From Macrotrachela quadricornifera (Eukaryota; Rotifera; Eurotatoria; Philodinida; Philodinidae): a stretch of 64,000 nt of DNA. This document shows, in pieces, positions 11,781 to 23,340 of this stretch. The translations under genes were made by a program, and so were the position numbers. The stretch spans positions 62,001 to 126,000 of the forward strand of contig JAJEKB010019401.1 of NCBI GenBank assembly GCA_022393335.1, written 5' to 3'. The notes beneath the pieces are model-generated. The model did no database searches and was not told the origin of the DNA. It saw only the letters and a program-made list of their open reading frames with translations. Numbering within the stretch: position 1 is the stretch's first letter; the number at the start of each line of letters is the position of its first letter.

Positions 11781-12387
11781 AGGTTACGCTCAGCAGCAAT
11801 TGGTTATGTGTGTACCAGATTCTGGTGGTACTGGAAAGTCGCAGTTGATCAACACACTTACTCGATACTTCTCTTTAACAAAACGATCTCATAAACTACA
11901 AAAATTTGCTCCTACTGTTGTTGCCGCTACGAACATATTCGGTAGGACTATTCATTCATTTTTTAAAGACTCTAGAAAAATATCAAAAGGAAAACCAGTA
12001 TTAACTCCGGGAAATAGTTCCATTCAGAATGAATGGCGTCATGTCGAATACATTTTTATCGATGAGATGTCCATGGTTTGTGTATGATTTTTGGCTCGTT
12101 TTCATAAGACTTTAACCATTGGCAAAAGTTCAGATCCAGATGTCCCAGTTGGTAGTATTAATTTAGTTTTATTTGGTGATTTTATGCAATATGCACCTGT
12201 AGTTGATAAACCTTTATTTACAAATGTCTTTATCCAATTTGAATCATCTGTCTCTAATACAACATCGCAAGTGCAAAAGTCATTAAGTGAACATGAAATT
12301 CAATGTCGAGTTGGGTGAGCACTGATGCTTCAAGTTAACGCTATTTTTAAACTTACGATACAAATGCGAGTAAATAACACAGAATAA
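11781..12387 (+). pseudogene. PIF1-type helicase remnant (Helitron-like or PIF1 family)
   Basis: One reading frame carries PIF1/RecD-like helicase motifs interrupted by stops. The Walker A loop GGTGKSQL is near 11830, the segment VVAATNIFGRTIHSFF follows, the Walker B region IFIDEMSMV ends near 12085, and FGDFMQYAPV (motif III) is near 12170-12200. A further piece, VNAIFKLTIQMR, resembles the segment after motif III. In-frame TGA codons at 12088-12090 and 12316-12318 break it, and it ends at TAA 12385-12387. PIF1 helicases are carried by Helitron transposons and are often scattered as copies in rotifer genomes. No Rep domain or Helitron terminus was seen, so the element type is inferred. Confidence 0.75.
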
Positions 12388-12978
12388 ATTATATGTTAAA
12401 TACTTACATTAACAACTAAGTAATTTTTAAAAAGTTTTTTAAAGCAGAAAAAGGAATTGAAACTGAACGTTTTTTTCAATAAGTATTAATTTGAATAAAT
12501 TTCAGTAAAAGTGTTCTATACTGTTCATGAATGTGTTGAAATATTGGTAAATGCACTTTAAAATTGATTTTCAACATCAATTAACTTTTTCAGTGTGAGT
12601 CACACATTTATGATCATGCTGCTGAAGATTACACTAAATACACTTTTGAAATAATCGACAGAAGAATGGTATTATTTCGTACGATGTTCAAAATAAATGA
12701 CAGACGACTGATATACTCTCGTTGATTGATGCTATTCAAATTGTTTTTCGATAGCAATATTAACAACCTGTACAAAAAATAATCTGATTGCTTTTTATGT
12801 AAATTTTATTTTTGTTATGCTCAAGTTTATAAATAATACCACTGATACATATGCAATTGCACATAATTCAAAGAGAAATATGTTTTTAAATATTATTATA
12901 CTTGCACTGATGATTGTAAATTTTACTTAGAATAAAATATGCAGCCCATGAAGATGATGATATATATTTTTTTCATTC
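12388..12978. other. AT-rich spacer
   Basis: There is no open frame or repeat that I can support between the helicase remnant and the envelope-like remnant. Confidence 0.4.
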
Positions 12979-14557
12979 ATGATGGTCGTCTTCGTACAAT
13001 TTATGATATTTCTCTCTGCAATCAATTTAACTGAAACAACTGAACTTTTGTCGATGTTAAATATACCTACATCTGATGTCATTATTGGTACTGACAAAGC
13101 ATTTCGGCTTCAACGTATAAGTACATATTCATCGAACCTTCAAGAAGAAATCGTTCATTTAGTAATTTATCTCGACAGCTTATGTGCTATATCACCATCA
13201 ATAAATGTTTGCCTATTTATTACACACACAGCGCTTGTTAACATAGCGGAACTTGCCACTATATTATTACCTCGATACGATAATAATCAAGTTTCTAATA
13301 TTTTTAAAAACAATATCCGTCGAATATTACAAATTCATCGACCTAGCACATATATCACAAAAACTAATTCTATTGTTCATTTCATTGACAATCAACTTCA
13401 TTCAGCAAACACTATTGAAAATTCTTTACGTAATTTATCACAAGCACTCGTCGACAGTATCTAATATAATACTACAACAAATTAGTAATAATAAAATTGA
13501 ATTTGATTATTTGACAAATGCTGAGCTAATGCCATTTTTGGCCTTGATTGTACTCGCCGTTAGCAAATCATATCGAATCATTAATCTTTCTGAAGCACCT
13601 AGTTTTTTTTCTCAACTTCTTGTTGCTCAATCTGTACACGTTCGACGCACATGTCTAATCTATCAGCAAAATATTCTCGTTAATTAACCATGCCGTATTA
13701 CTTCTACATTATTTTTACGTATGTTAGTAGAAAATACTTCTTCATTTCCAATCTATCGTTCTATTTCTTTGCCGGCAATTGTTAATGATGAAAAATTCAT
13801 GTATTCAAACATAACGGAAATAATTGCGTTCAATACAACTGATCATTCGATAATATCTTGGAATGACGCACCAAAATAAAACGAATGTCTATTCTCCTTC
13901 TTTATTTATTACCAAACGAAACCGTCAATCATTTCATTATCTCATTTTCCATGCTTATTTCAATTGTTTACAGCTCGTTCAGATACAGTTAACTCATGTC
14001 AAGTAACATGCTCTTGTGCATTACAAATCAATGTTATAAATATTGACAGTAATATTTGACTTTTTTCTCACAATAGAGATCCACTTAATTGTCACTTTCA
14101 TTCGGCTATTGGTAAATTTAAAGGTTTAGTTACAATTGATGAACTACCAATCGTCCGAATGTCTTGCGGCAATACAATTAAATGTACAAACGTTGGATTA
14201 CCATCGTCTTTTTGTACTAATCGTAGTATAATGATTAGATCAATAGCTACCAAAAGTTATGAGCAGCTATCAATTATTCTATGGCCAATAAAAGACATGC
14301 TGAAGCAGTTTAGATCGACCTATAAACTCACCATTAAAAATTCTTTAAGTGATATTATAGCTGATTTGAACGACAATCAAATCTTTGTAAGGACGGCTAT
14401 TACAGGAATTGATGTACTTTTCTTGTCAGTAATTTGTATTGTTTCAATATCACTTGTTTGGATCTTTTTTAAGCGAATACGATCGAAAACTGACAAACAT
14501 GTAGGTAAAGTTGAAACTGATGTGAGCAATCTTGTATGTGTAATCGTTAATTCGTAA
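12979..14557 (+). pseudogene. Envelope-fusion-protein-like remnant of a retrovirus-like element
   Basis: Three plus-strand open pieces (12979-13464, about 13400-13687 in a second frame, and 14159-14557) appear to be parts of one former ORF broken by a frameshift near 13464 and by stops, including one at 13684-13687 and others before 14159. The order of features suggests a class I fusion/envelope protein. There is a helical N-terminal half, a cysteine-containing middle, and a single hydrophobic segment near the C-terminus (about residues 87-107 of the last piece) followed by a short basic tail. Bdelloid LTR elements such as Juno and Vesta carry envelope-like genes, and insect errantiviruses carry baculovirus-F-like ones. 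No gag, pol or paired LTR was found. The assignment rests on architecture and a loose resemblance. Confidence 0.45.
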
Positions 14558-16509
14558 AAAGAATAGTATTATACGTAAAATCGATAAACATCATCTGTTA
14601 TTCGCAATATATTTTTGTTATGAATAAAAATTCACTACTTTCTACTAGATTTTACAATTTAACACTGTAAAATAATTGCTGAATCAAATTACTACTACTA
14701 GACCTTAAGTTCTAAATAATTCATCGTAGTATACTAAATCAGCAGCTGCTCACTTTCAAAAGGATAAACATTTCATATAGAAGCATTGATATTGATTAAT
14801 ATCACTCACACCCTCAAGAGAGTAATAAATTTTCATATAGTAATATTAATCTACGATCAATTGATTCAGATTAGAACAGCAACTGAAAAATCAAAAAATC
14901 AACATTAGTTCAGAAAGAAAAGGGTTTTGTTGAAAAACTATATATTGATTCTTAAAATAGCACCATTTGCATGAAACTATGAATCTGGGCCGATCCCAAG
15001 CAATTCGAGAGCCATTCCAAGTTGAGAAGCGAATATCAGCAAGAAAAATTCAAATCCGCTACTAACTTTCCTTACGTCCAAAGAGAAAACAAATGAATAG
15101 CGTCTAAAATAAACAAAAAGCTTCAAAAATTGTGTTTATTGTTTCAAGAACAAACCAAATATATATTTCATATAAAGAAGTGATCGACAGATCTAGTATT
15201 ACTCTTAAGTCGTTTTTAAGTTGTTCGTGAATTGATGATGATTACAGCATTGTCTAGACGTAATTCGTTTTCTTCAAAATTTCATCGAAGCTCTCGACAG
15301 GGTAAGTGGTGTCGATGAGGTTCATTCATATAAATACTGTGCTGATAACCTTAGAGATCGCTTAAGAATGTGTGGAACTGAGATCATCACTATATATTAT
15401 CATCTCTTGATATCATCATAGTTATATAGAATCAACCTTAACCGATATCACGCTTATGTGATAGTATAACTATATAATATTAACTTACGTCAATGTCGCT
15501 CATATGCGAAACAGCATGTGCATAATGAGAACCTTCACCGATATTATACTTATATGATATCGCACACAATAGCATTATCAGGTGATGTAAATCGAATCAT
15601 TCGAGAGCAGAAGAAAGAAAAGAAAAAAAAGAGAACGAGTGATACGAATAAAGTCAGTTGGTGATTTGTGCGTGTAAGAGAAAGTAGCTCAGTGTAAACG
15701 TGTGTGTGAACAAAAGAACAGTGTTGAAATAAAGATCTTCTCATTAGTTACGAATTTAAATTTGAACGATAGCAAAAGTGAATAAGCTCAACAACTACAT
15801 AATCTAATGACGACCACTTTCTTATATCAATCAACAATTGTTCACATTTATTTTTCGTTACAATCACAAAACATATGTTCGACTTTATCAAATAACTCAT
15901 CTGTTGCTTTTTCTTCTATACTTGCCGACTCTATTAAGATCGATGATCCTAAAGAAGCCAATGATGTTGATTGTGATAGTATCACATCAATGTTGTAGTT
16001 AGTATAGGTAGTTTGCAGGGATGCTTGCTATTGTTGTTATTGATTTGAATCGTTAATGATGGAGTAAAGAAGTTCGTAAATGACTTGAATCATTGCGAGT
16101 GTTATTTTGTTGACTATGGTGTTAAGCCATAAATGAAATCTTTGAATCTATACATCTTTGCAATTCCTTCTATGTTATTTTTAGTTTAGTAATCGAGATT
16201 TTTTCGCTTCCTGTCGCTTCTCACATTCTTTTCTTTCATGTTTTTCTCTTTCTCTTATTTTTTCATATTTTTTTCTTTCCATTCCTATCTTTCTCTTTGC
16301 CTTATTTTCTCATTTTCTGCACCATCATCATACTTGAATTGCATTTGTTTTTTTTTGTTCTGTCATGTGCTATTACTTTTACATAGAATGAATATGAATA
16401 GAATACATATGTATAATAATGTTTATATAATCAACATTTTATTTTCTTACCACATTCATTTCTTTTAGATTTTATATACAGTGAATTTATTTATAAGAAA
16501 AAAAGTAAA
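14558..16509. other. Gene-free stretch with palindromic words and AKR upstream region
   Basis: Between 15390 and 15570 there are repeated palindrome-like words (GATATCA..TGATATC and variants). A 63-codon frame at 15807-15998 is not recognisable. From 16200 the plus strand becomes CT-rich, which is probably the 5' leader of the aldo/keto reductase gene. A solo LTR related to the upstream envelope remnant is possible in 15280-15760, but its ends could not be defined. Confidence 0.4.
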
Positions 16510-17664
16510 ATGGCAAAAGTACCGACTCGTCAATTAGGAAAAAATGGACCTCAAGTATCGGCGATTGGTTTTGGAGCTATGGGTTTATCTGCATTTTATG
16601 GAACTCCTGCATCGGATGAAGAACGTTTTAAAGTTTTTGATCGAGCTATTGAACTTGGTTGTACATATTTTGATAGTGCTGATATATATGGCGATAATGA
16701 AGAACTTCTTGGAAAATATTTCAAAAAATATCCAGAACAACGTAAAAAAGTTAGTAGAAGAATAATACAAGCATTTAGTCTTATATTAAAATATGCAAAT
16801 TTTTATTTTTGCTAAATGAATTTGACAAATATCGAATATTTTTCTTTTATAAAAAATTAATTTTTAATTTAATAGGTATTTCTTGCAACAAAATTTGCCA
16901 ATTGTGTTTCTTCTGAAGGAAAATGGTCTGTTCGTTGCGATGCTCAATATGTTCGTGAAGCAAGCGAAAAAAGTTTTAAACGTTTTGGTCTCGATTCAAT
17001 TGATCTGTATTATGCACATCGTATTGATAAAACTGTACCAATTGAAGAAACAGTTGCTGCTATGAAAGAACTTGTTGATGCAGGCAAAGTTAAATATCTT
17101 GGTTTATCAGAATGTTCAAGTGATACACTTCGACGTGCATATGCTGTTCATCCAATTGCTTGTGTACAAATTGAGTATTCACCATTTAGTTTAGATATTG
17201 AAAAAGAAGAAATTGGATTGTTAAAAACATGTAGAGAACTTGGTGTAGCAATTGTTTGTTATTCACCATTAAGTCGTGGAATACTTACAGGACAGATCAA
17301 GAGTCCAGACGATTTTGAAGAAAATGATTTTCGCAGATATGCGCCACGTTTCTTCAAGGAAAATTTTCCAAAAAATCTTCAATTGGTTGATACATTAATA
17401 TCATTAGCTAAGAAGAAAGGATGTACTTCTGGTCAATTAACATTAGCCTGGATTTTAGCACAAGGTGAAGATTTTATTCCAATACCAGGTACAACTAAAA
17501 TAAAAAATTTAGAAGAAAATGCTGCAGCAGCTCAAATTATATTAACTAAAGAAGAAGTTCAAGAAATTCGTCAAGCTTGTGAAAAAGCTGATGTAGCAGG
17601 TGAACGTTATCCTCCACAATATTCTGCTAGTTTATTTGGTGATTCAGCTCCAAAGAAAACATAA
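16510..17664 (+). CDS. Aldo/keto reductase (AKR13/YakC-like)
   Basis: Two exons, 16510-16749 and 16876-17664, are joined in phase 0 across a 126-bp intron (GTTAGT..TAG), giving 342 residues. The catalytic tetrad is visible: Asp55 and Tyr60 in YFDSADIYG, Lys86 in LATKFAN and His128 in LYYAHRID. PIPGTTKIKNLEENAAA is the C-terminal NADP-binding segment. The N-terminal RQLGKNGPQVSAIGFGAMGL is typical of YakC/AKR13 NADPH-dependent reductases of bacteria, fungi and plants, which reduce aldehydes and ketones in the cytosol. The ATG at 16510 follows an A-rich context. Bacterial or fungal ancestry is possible, as for many bdelloid metabolic genes, but cannot be shown here. The 3' region has AATAAA-like signals near 17790. 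Confidence 0.9.
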
Positions 17665-17924
17665 ATTAATTAAATTCAAAATGAACAAACTTTATAATTT
17701 TCTTAACTATATGTCTCTTTATACGATGTGTGTTACAGCATGAATATTTAGTTATATCAGTTATATTAATGTATTATTGTAGTACTTGATAATAAATCAA
17801 ATATTAAATAAGAGAAAATTTTTTATTATTTTATTTGTTAATTAATAACTATGTTATACATTTGATTTTAGTCTTTAATATCCGCTTAAATGTCGTCTAT
17901 TTAAAAAAGACAGGGTGAAAATAT

Positions 17925-18100
17925 ATGTTACAGGGGAAATTGAAATCTCCAGGACAATTTGAAATGATGTTGTTTTTCCTTACATTTTGTGAAAAAATAC
18001 TCAGGATTTTAACTTCCAACATCTCGAGACTGAGAATGCGAGTGAAGAAAATGATCAAAATGAATGTGTACGGCAGAATGAAGGACAGACGAGCCCCTAC
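17925..18100 (+). pseudogene. Decayed fragment of a second aldo/keto reductase
   Basis: The segment TGKLKSPGQFE aligns with TGQIKSPDDFE of the intact reductase upstream, and the following bases continue the likeness in a shifted frame (KNTQDF-like region). It begins 260 bp after the intact gene, so this was probably a tandem copy. Its sequence then runs into a CCTCATCC-rich low-complexity tract at 18100-18190. Confidence 0.45.
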
Positions 18101-18194
18101 ACCCTCATGCTCAACTGTATCCTTATCCCCCCATCCTCACCTTCAGCCTCATGCTTATTCCTATCCTAACCCACATCCTTACGTTCACTCTTAA

Positions 18195-21100
18195 GATTGT
18201 GGAAGTTAAAATTTTAATTTCCTCTGTAACATATATAAAACAAAATATAGCACTATGATTTTTCATCATTAGAAATACGAAATAAAAACGCATTCAGTTA
18301 TATATTAAAGATTTTCCTAAGATCTTTGCAAAAGGTTTTTTAATCAGTTTTCTAAAAACAATGCTGAAAAAATGACTTCTCATTAAATAGGAAAAACGAT
18401 TAAAACCTTTTTTGTTTTCATGAAAATTAATGGATAAATAAAACTAAATATACAGTATTGATCTTGTATAATTTTGGAGATTTTCGTTAATTGTTTTAAA
18501 TGCACACTCGATTTTTGAAAATTCAACGAATGAACCAGATTAAATTGTTGACTTCTGCGTTTTATTTTAATGAACAAAATTTTGAATGATCCAATATGGA
18601 CACTCATCAAAGACGATTTCGTTTTGACATGAACAACAAAAGTTTATCCTTATTTTCCGCTTATCAACTAAAATGTTTTCGTAAAAAAGTGAAAATATTC
18701 TAAAATATACACTATGAAAAGGCCTACAATCTCCAAAGTAAAACTTAGTTTAATTTTGTTGGTTTTATTCTGAAAAAAAATCATTCGTTCGATACGAATG
18801 AGAGATCATTTTTTTTATTTTTAAATTAAATTGCTCTTTGGAAATTGTAGACCATTTCATAATGAATATTGCAGGATATTTTACTTTTTATGAAAAAAAA
18901 AATTACTTAATGAAAAGATGGAAGAAGAAAAATAAATTCTTTCTTGTTCATATGAAAAAAACTCATCAACGAGCAGCGTCAAAAATTAATTACACAGAAT
19001 TTTGCTTTTCTTTAGAAAAAAAACAACATAAATTTAAGTAAGTGTTCTAATGCAAATTGTGGCTCCAGTTACTTTAGTCATCTACAGGAATTCTCTGCCT
19101 TTGAAAGATGTCGAATTAAATTTTTTAAAATAAAATTTAGGTCATATTACCTTGTAATATATAGTTCGTATGCATATGGACCTTCTATGTTCGATTAATG
19201 AAAGCCAAAAATGTGTAACTTATCCTTACGAAAAATTTTCATTCATTTTTAACAAAATGGTTCGTTAAACAATTAAAAAACTTAGGGTGTGTCAAAAGTT
19301 CTAATCATGGTGTTATTTAATCATCTAGTAAGCTTAAAGAAACTTTCTTTTTATATAGTCTAATAGAGAAAAGAATACTTCATCTTTCTATCCTATTTGA
19401 TTATAATTCAACTAATATTATAGTAAATAAACTCTTGATAAAATCTGTTTTGTTCACATATGTGCTGATTATATTAGTAACAAGATACAGCGTGAAAAAC
19501 TCTACAATCTACATAAGGCTGCTTAATTTATAGTTGTATTTTTCTTATCAAATGATTATTATTACTATTTGTCGAAATATCATAGATACACCTTTGATTG
19601 GTTCAGTTATCAATGTAGCCTATGGTCAGAGGTACCAGCCTGGTTTCGACTGGTGATCTAGTCAAAATCTATTTGGAATTAATGCTTTAGACAACTTTAA
19701 ACGTTAGATATTGCTATGAGTCAATGAGAAATTTGATGTTGCGATAAATTCAGCGACAAGCTATTTTAATCACAATGTGAAGTAAACTATATTATATATA
19801 CACCATTGCAACCAATATAACGATATGACAGATATAGTAGTATCAGTGGTAAAAACGGTATCAGAAGTATCAACTTGAAATTTCAAAAATCAGGAAATGA
19901 TTTACTGGTTTTCTCTCAAAGAAAACTGAAAATTTTGCCCATCTAATCAGTTGTTACATTTTTCTATTAAGTTATTGATAACAAAACTTTCTTTAAGTGA
20001 TATATATTGGAAAAAGAAGATAATCATATGGAATTTATTTTACTATTTACTTCACAATGGTTCATTAAAATATACCGATAAAATAGAAACTAAAGTTAAT
20101 TAAATATCAATACTGGACTAAACAAAATGAAAATGCATGAACAATAATTTATCAACTATATTATTTATGTCATTTATGTAACATGACCATAAATGGAGAG
20201 GGATCACAATAAGCTAGTAGCTGCCAAAGATGTTTTTCATTTTTAGCAACTAAGTTTACATATCTGATCATTAATATTATGAGAGTAACTTTTCTTGATT
20301 ATCGTTTTTGTTCTCGCAAGAAAATCGCCTGAGGTATCCAGCATCGATTTCCTTCATTCATATATCGTTTGATAGAGAAAATCGAGATAGTAAAAAGTCT
20401 AAAAAAGTTTGAACTGACAGCTCTTCCTTGAAAAATTTAGTATTCAGTCAAGAAAGATCATACACACTGAAAATATTTAGCAGTACAAGTTTGCACGCAT
20501 TGCTAAACAACCTGAAAATTTTCGATTGTTTCGTCGTTCCGCTCTTGATTTACAGGATTTTTGTTTATCATTTAAAAAACAGGAATTTTGTAGTCTTAAG
20601 AAACCTGATTTTTGTATGAGATATTTGGCAATCCATCTGAGAATGACCGTCGTTTCCGATATGCCGTTTAGAAATCTCTCACATTAGAAAGATATTCTCT
20701 TTATCAAAAGTCTTATACACACAAAACTAAACTTTACAATGAAGGCTATAGTCAACTGCAGGAAGATATTTTTTCCTGAGAAGAAAAAATTCTATAAGTC
20801 AAGAATGAAACGACCAAACCGGCTAAAATTTTCAGATTGATCAGTGATTTTTTTATGAATTAACTTGGAGACTTACGATAAATGTTTTATTTATTCTTTG
20901 GTTCAGTTAAAAGTGCAAAAGATAGAAATATTATGAGCGGAAATTTGAAAAAATATTTATTTCCTAGACAAAATAAACTTGACATCTCATTTTTGAGATT
21001 ATTTCTTCTCAGTATTATCATTTGGACTGATGTTTTTGCTGCAGATAGCTAGTCGATTGCTCGATATGTCCTGAAACATCTAGCTCTATAGAATGAGAAA

Positions 21101-21846
21101 CCATTGAGAAAACTACAAAATATGTCTTATGTAGTCATGTGCTACTGAAAATGAAATTTAATTTAATGTATCCTTTCTCAACATTTTCACTTGTGACAGT
21201 ATGTGAGTATTAATTCGAAGATAAAGATAACCATGTGCAATTTCTTCTATAATTAACTCATCCAGCTTGTTTTTTGAACTGTTATGCTGAATGTATCAAA
21301 ATCTTCACAATATTTTTTATTTCGTATATATCTCGACTTCAGTTGATGAGAACACTCTCTACTAAAGTATTCTGATGATTTTTCGTATGATCCAAATGAA
21401 ACATCTATATATTAGTACTACTTTTCATCGTATTTAAAATAATACAAACGTTTCGAAGACTTTTTTATTTTGTAGTAGAAACTTCGATGGTACATCTTTT
21501 GAAAAGTCTTTCAAATATTTTCAGTTTTTCGAAGAGAATTGAGAAAATTTGTAAAACAAAAACAAACTAACAGTATCTTTTCATATTAACTAGTTATGTT
21601 GAATAATTGGAAAAATCGTTTGCTAAATCTTATTAAAAAGCTATTGACTTCATTATCACATGTATTCTTTATTAAATATTAGATATTTTCCTTTGTTTGT
21701 ACTAATAAAAATTATTTATAACTAAAATAGTCGTTTTCATTCTTCTTTATTTGCTATGTTAAGATAAGAAGAACACATTGAAATATAAAAATGAAACATT
21801 ATTACTTTTATTCACATTTTTTTAAAAGTATTCTTATCATTTTAAT
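18195..21846. other. Long gene-free AT-rich stretch
   Basis: I saw no exon pair, RNA gene or defined transposon in these 3.6 kb. Only short chance frames occur (for example 18838-19041 and 20428-20619). Confidence 0.4.
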
Positions 21847-23076
21847 ATGGTTACTCTGTTATTTTTAACCACATTGTTGACGATATCTAGTAGTGTTACT
21901 GCTTTTAATGTAATAGGTTATGCAAATGTTCAATATACTATTCTATATAATCAATATCGTGATTTATCATTTGAAACATATCCTTTTATAGGATATCCAT
22001 TACAATCTGATTGGATGTCAATACCTATTCTTCATAGTTTTACAAATGGATTTTTTTCTGGAATATTTTGGAATTTAATAGAAATAAATGCTACTCAAAA
22101 TATTTTAAAAATGGCAACTGATTTAATGTTACCATTAGCACCTGTTGCTAATATGACAGATACACATGATGTTGGTTTTGTAATTATGTCAAGTTTTGGT
22201 CATGCATATCATTTATTAAAAAATCCAGATTATTTACAAATAATGATTACTACTGCTAATTCATTATCTACTCGATATTCACCTATTGTACGATGTACAC
22301 GATCTTGGAATAGTAAAGAAGGATTTTTAGTTATTATTGATAATATGATGAATTTAGAATTATTATTTGAAGTAAGTAATCAAACAAATAATCAAACATG
22401 GTATAATATGGCTTGGCAACATGCCAATAGAACAATGTATGAACATTTTCGACCAGATAATAGTACTTATCATGTTGTTGAATATAATGAAACAGATGGA
22501 AGTGTTATTCGTAAATATACTGCACAAGGTTAATAAAAAATAATGTTTTCTTTATAATGCTCTTAAATTATATTTTTATTAATAGGTTATGCTGATTGGT
22601 CAGCATGGTCTCGTGGACAAGCATGGGCAGTACATGGTTTTACTATTGCTTATCGTTATACACAATATCAACCATTTCTTGATAAAGCTATTGGTGCAGC
22701 AAATTATTTTCTTTCACATCTTCCTAGTAGTACAGATTCAATTCCATATTGGGATTTTGATGCACCTCATAATTCAACAATACCTTATCAACCACGAGAT
22801 ACTTCAGCAGCAGCTATTTTTGCTAGTGGTCTGGTTGAATTATCACAATATGTTACAGTAACTGAAATCAAAGATCGATTTTTAACAAGCGCGAAAGCTA
22901 TTGTTGATCAACTAACAAGTCCAACTTATTTAATATTAGGTAATAAAGATTATATTTTACGTGCAGTTATTGCTAATGGAACACAAGGTCCTTATCCAGC
23001 CAAACCTTATGATATAGCGACTGTATTTGGTGATTATTATTTAACACAAGCCGTCTTACGTTTATTGAAACTTTAA
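21847..23076 (+). CDS. Secreted GH88 glycosidase (unsaturated glucuronyl hydrolase-like)
   Basis: Two exons, 21847-22528 and 22586-23076, join across a 57-bp intron (GTTAAT..TAG; Gly codon split 1/2) into 390 residues. Residues 1-19 are a signal peptide (MVTLLFLTTLLTISSSVTA). The rest matches glycoside hydrolase family 88. THDVGF contains Asp108 and IIDNMMNLELL contains Asp165, at the places of the two catalytic aspartates of bacterial unsaturated glucuronyl hydrolases. ADWSAWSRGQAWAVHGF and PRDTSAAAIFASGLVEL are further family blocks. The enzyme cleaves unsaturated uronic acid residues left by polysaccharide lyases, so it likely works in digestion or the extracellular space. The family is mainly bacterial and fungal, so a horizontally acquired gene with a later intron is the likely history. 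It converges with the channel gene, with 264 bp between stops. Confidence 0.88.
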
Positions 23077-23340
23077 TAATTAAAAAAAGATTTTGAATTT
23101 TTTTATAATTGATAAAAATAAGATAAATAAAGAAGAGAAAATTTCATTGCTTTTCTTTAAATATTGATATTATCAGACGATTTTTTAATGTAAAACATAG
23201 AAATAGAAGGAGAAAAAAACCAAATATATAAACGTAAATTTAATACTAAAATATAAATTCTTTTGAATATTCTAAAAAGAGAAAAATCTAATATTTATTA
23301 GATTTTATTACCAAATAATGAAACTATTATACAATATATA

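Noticed and set aside
15280..15760. Solo LTR downstream of the envelope-like remnant
   Set aside because: Palindromic words and an AATAAA-type signal are present, but no TG..CA borders, target duplication or second copy could be defined.
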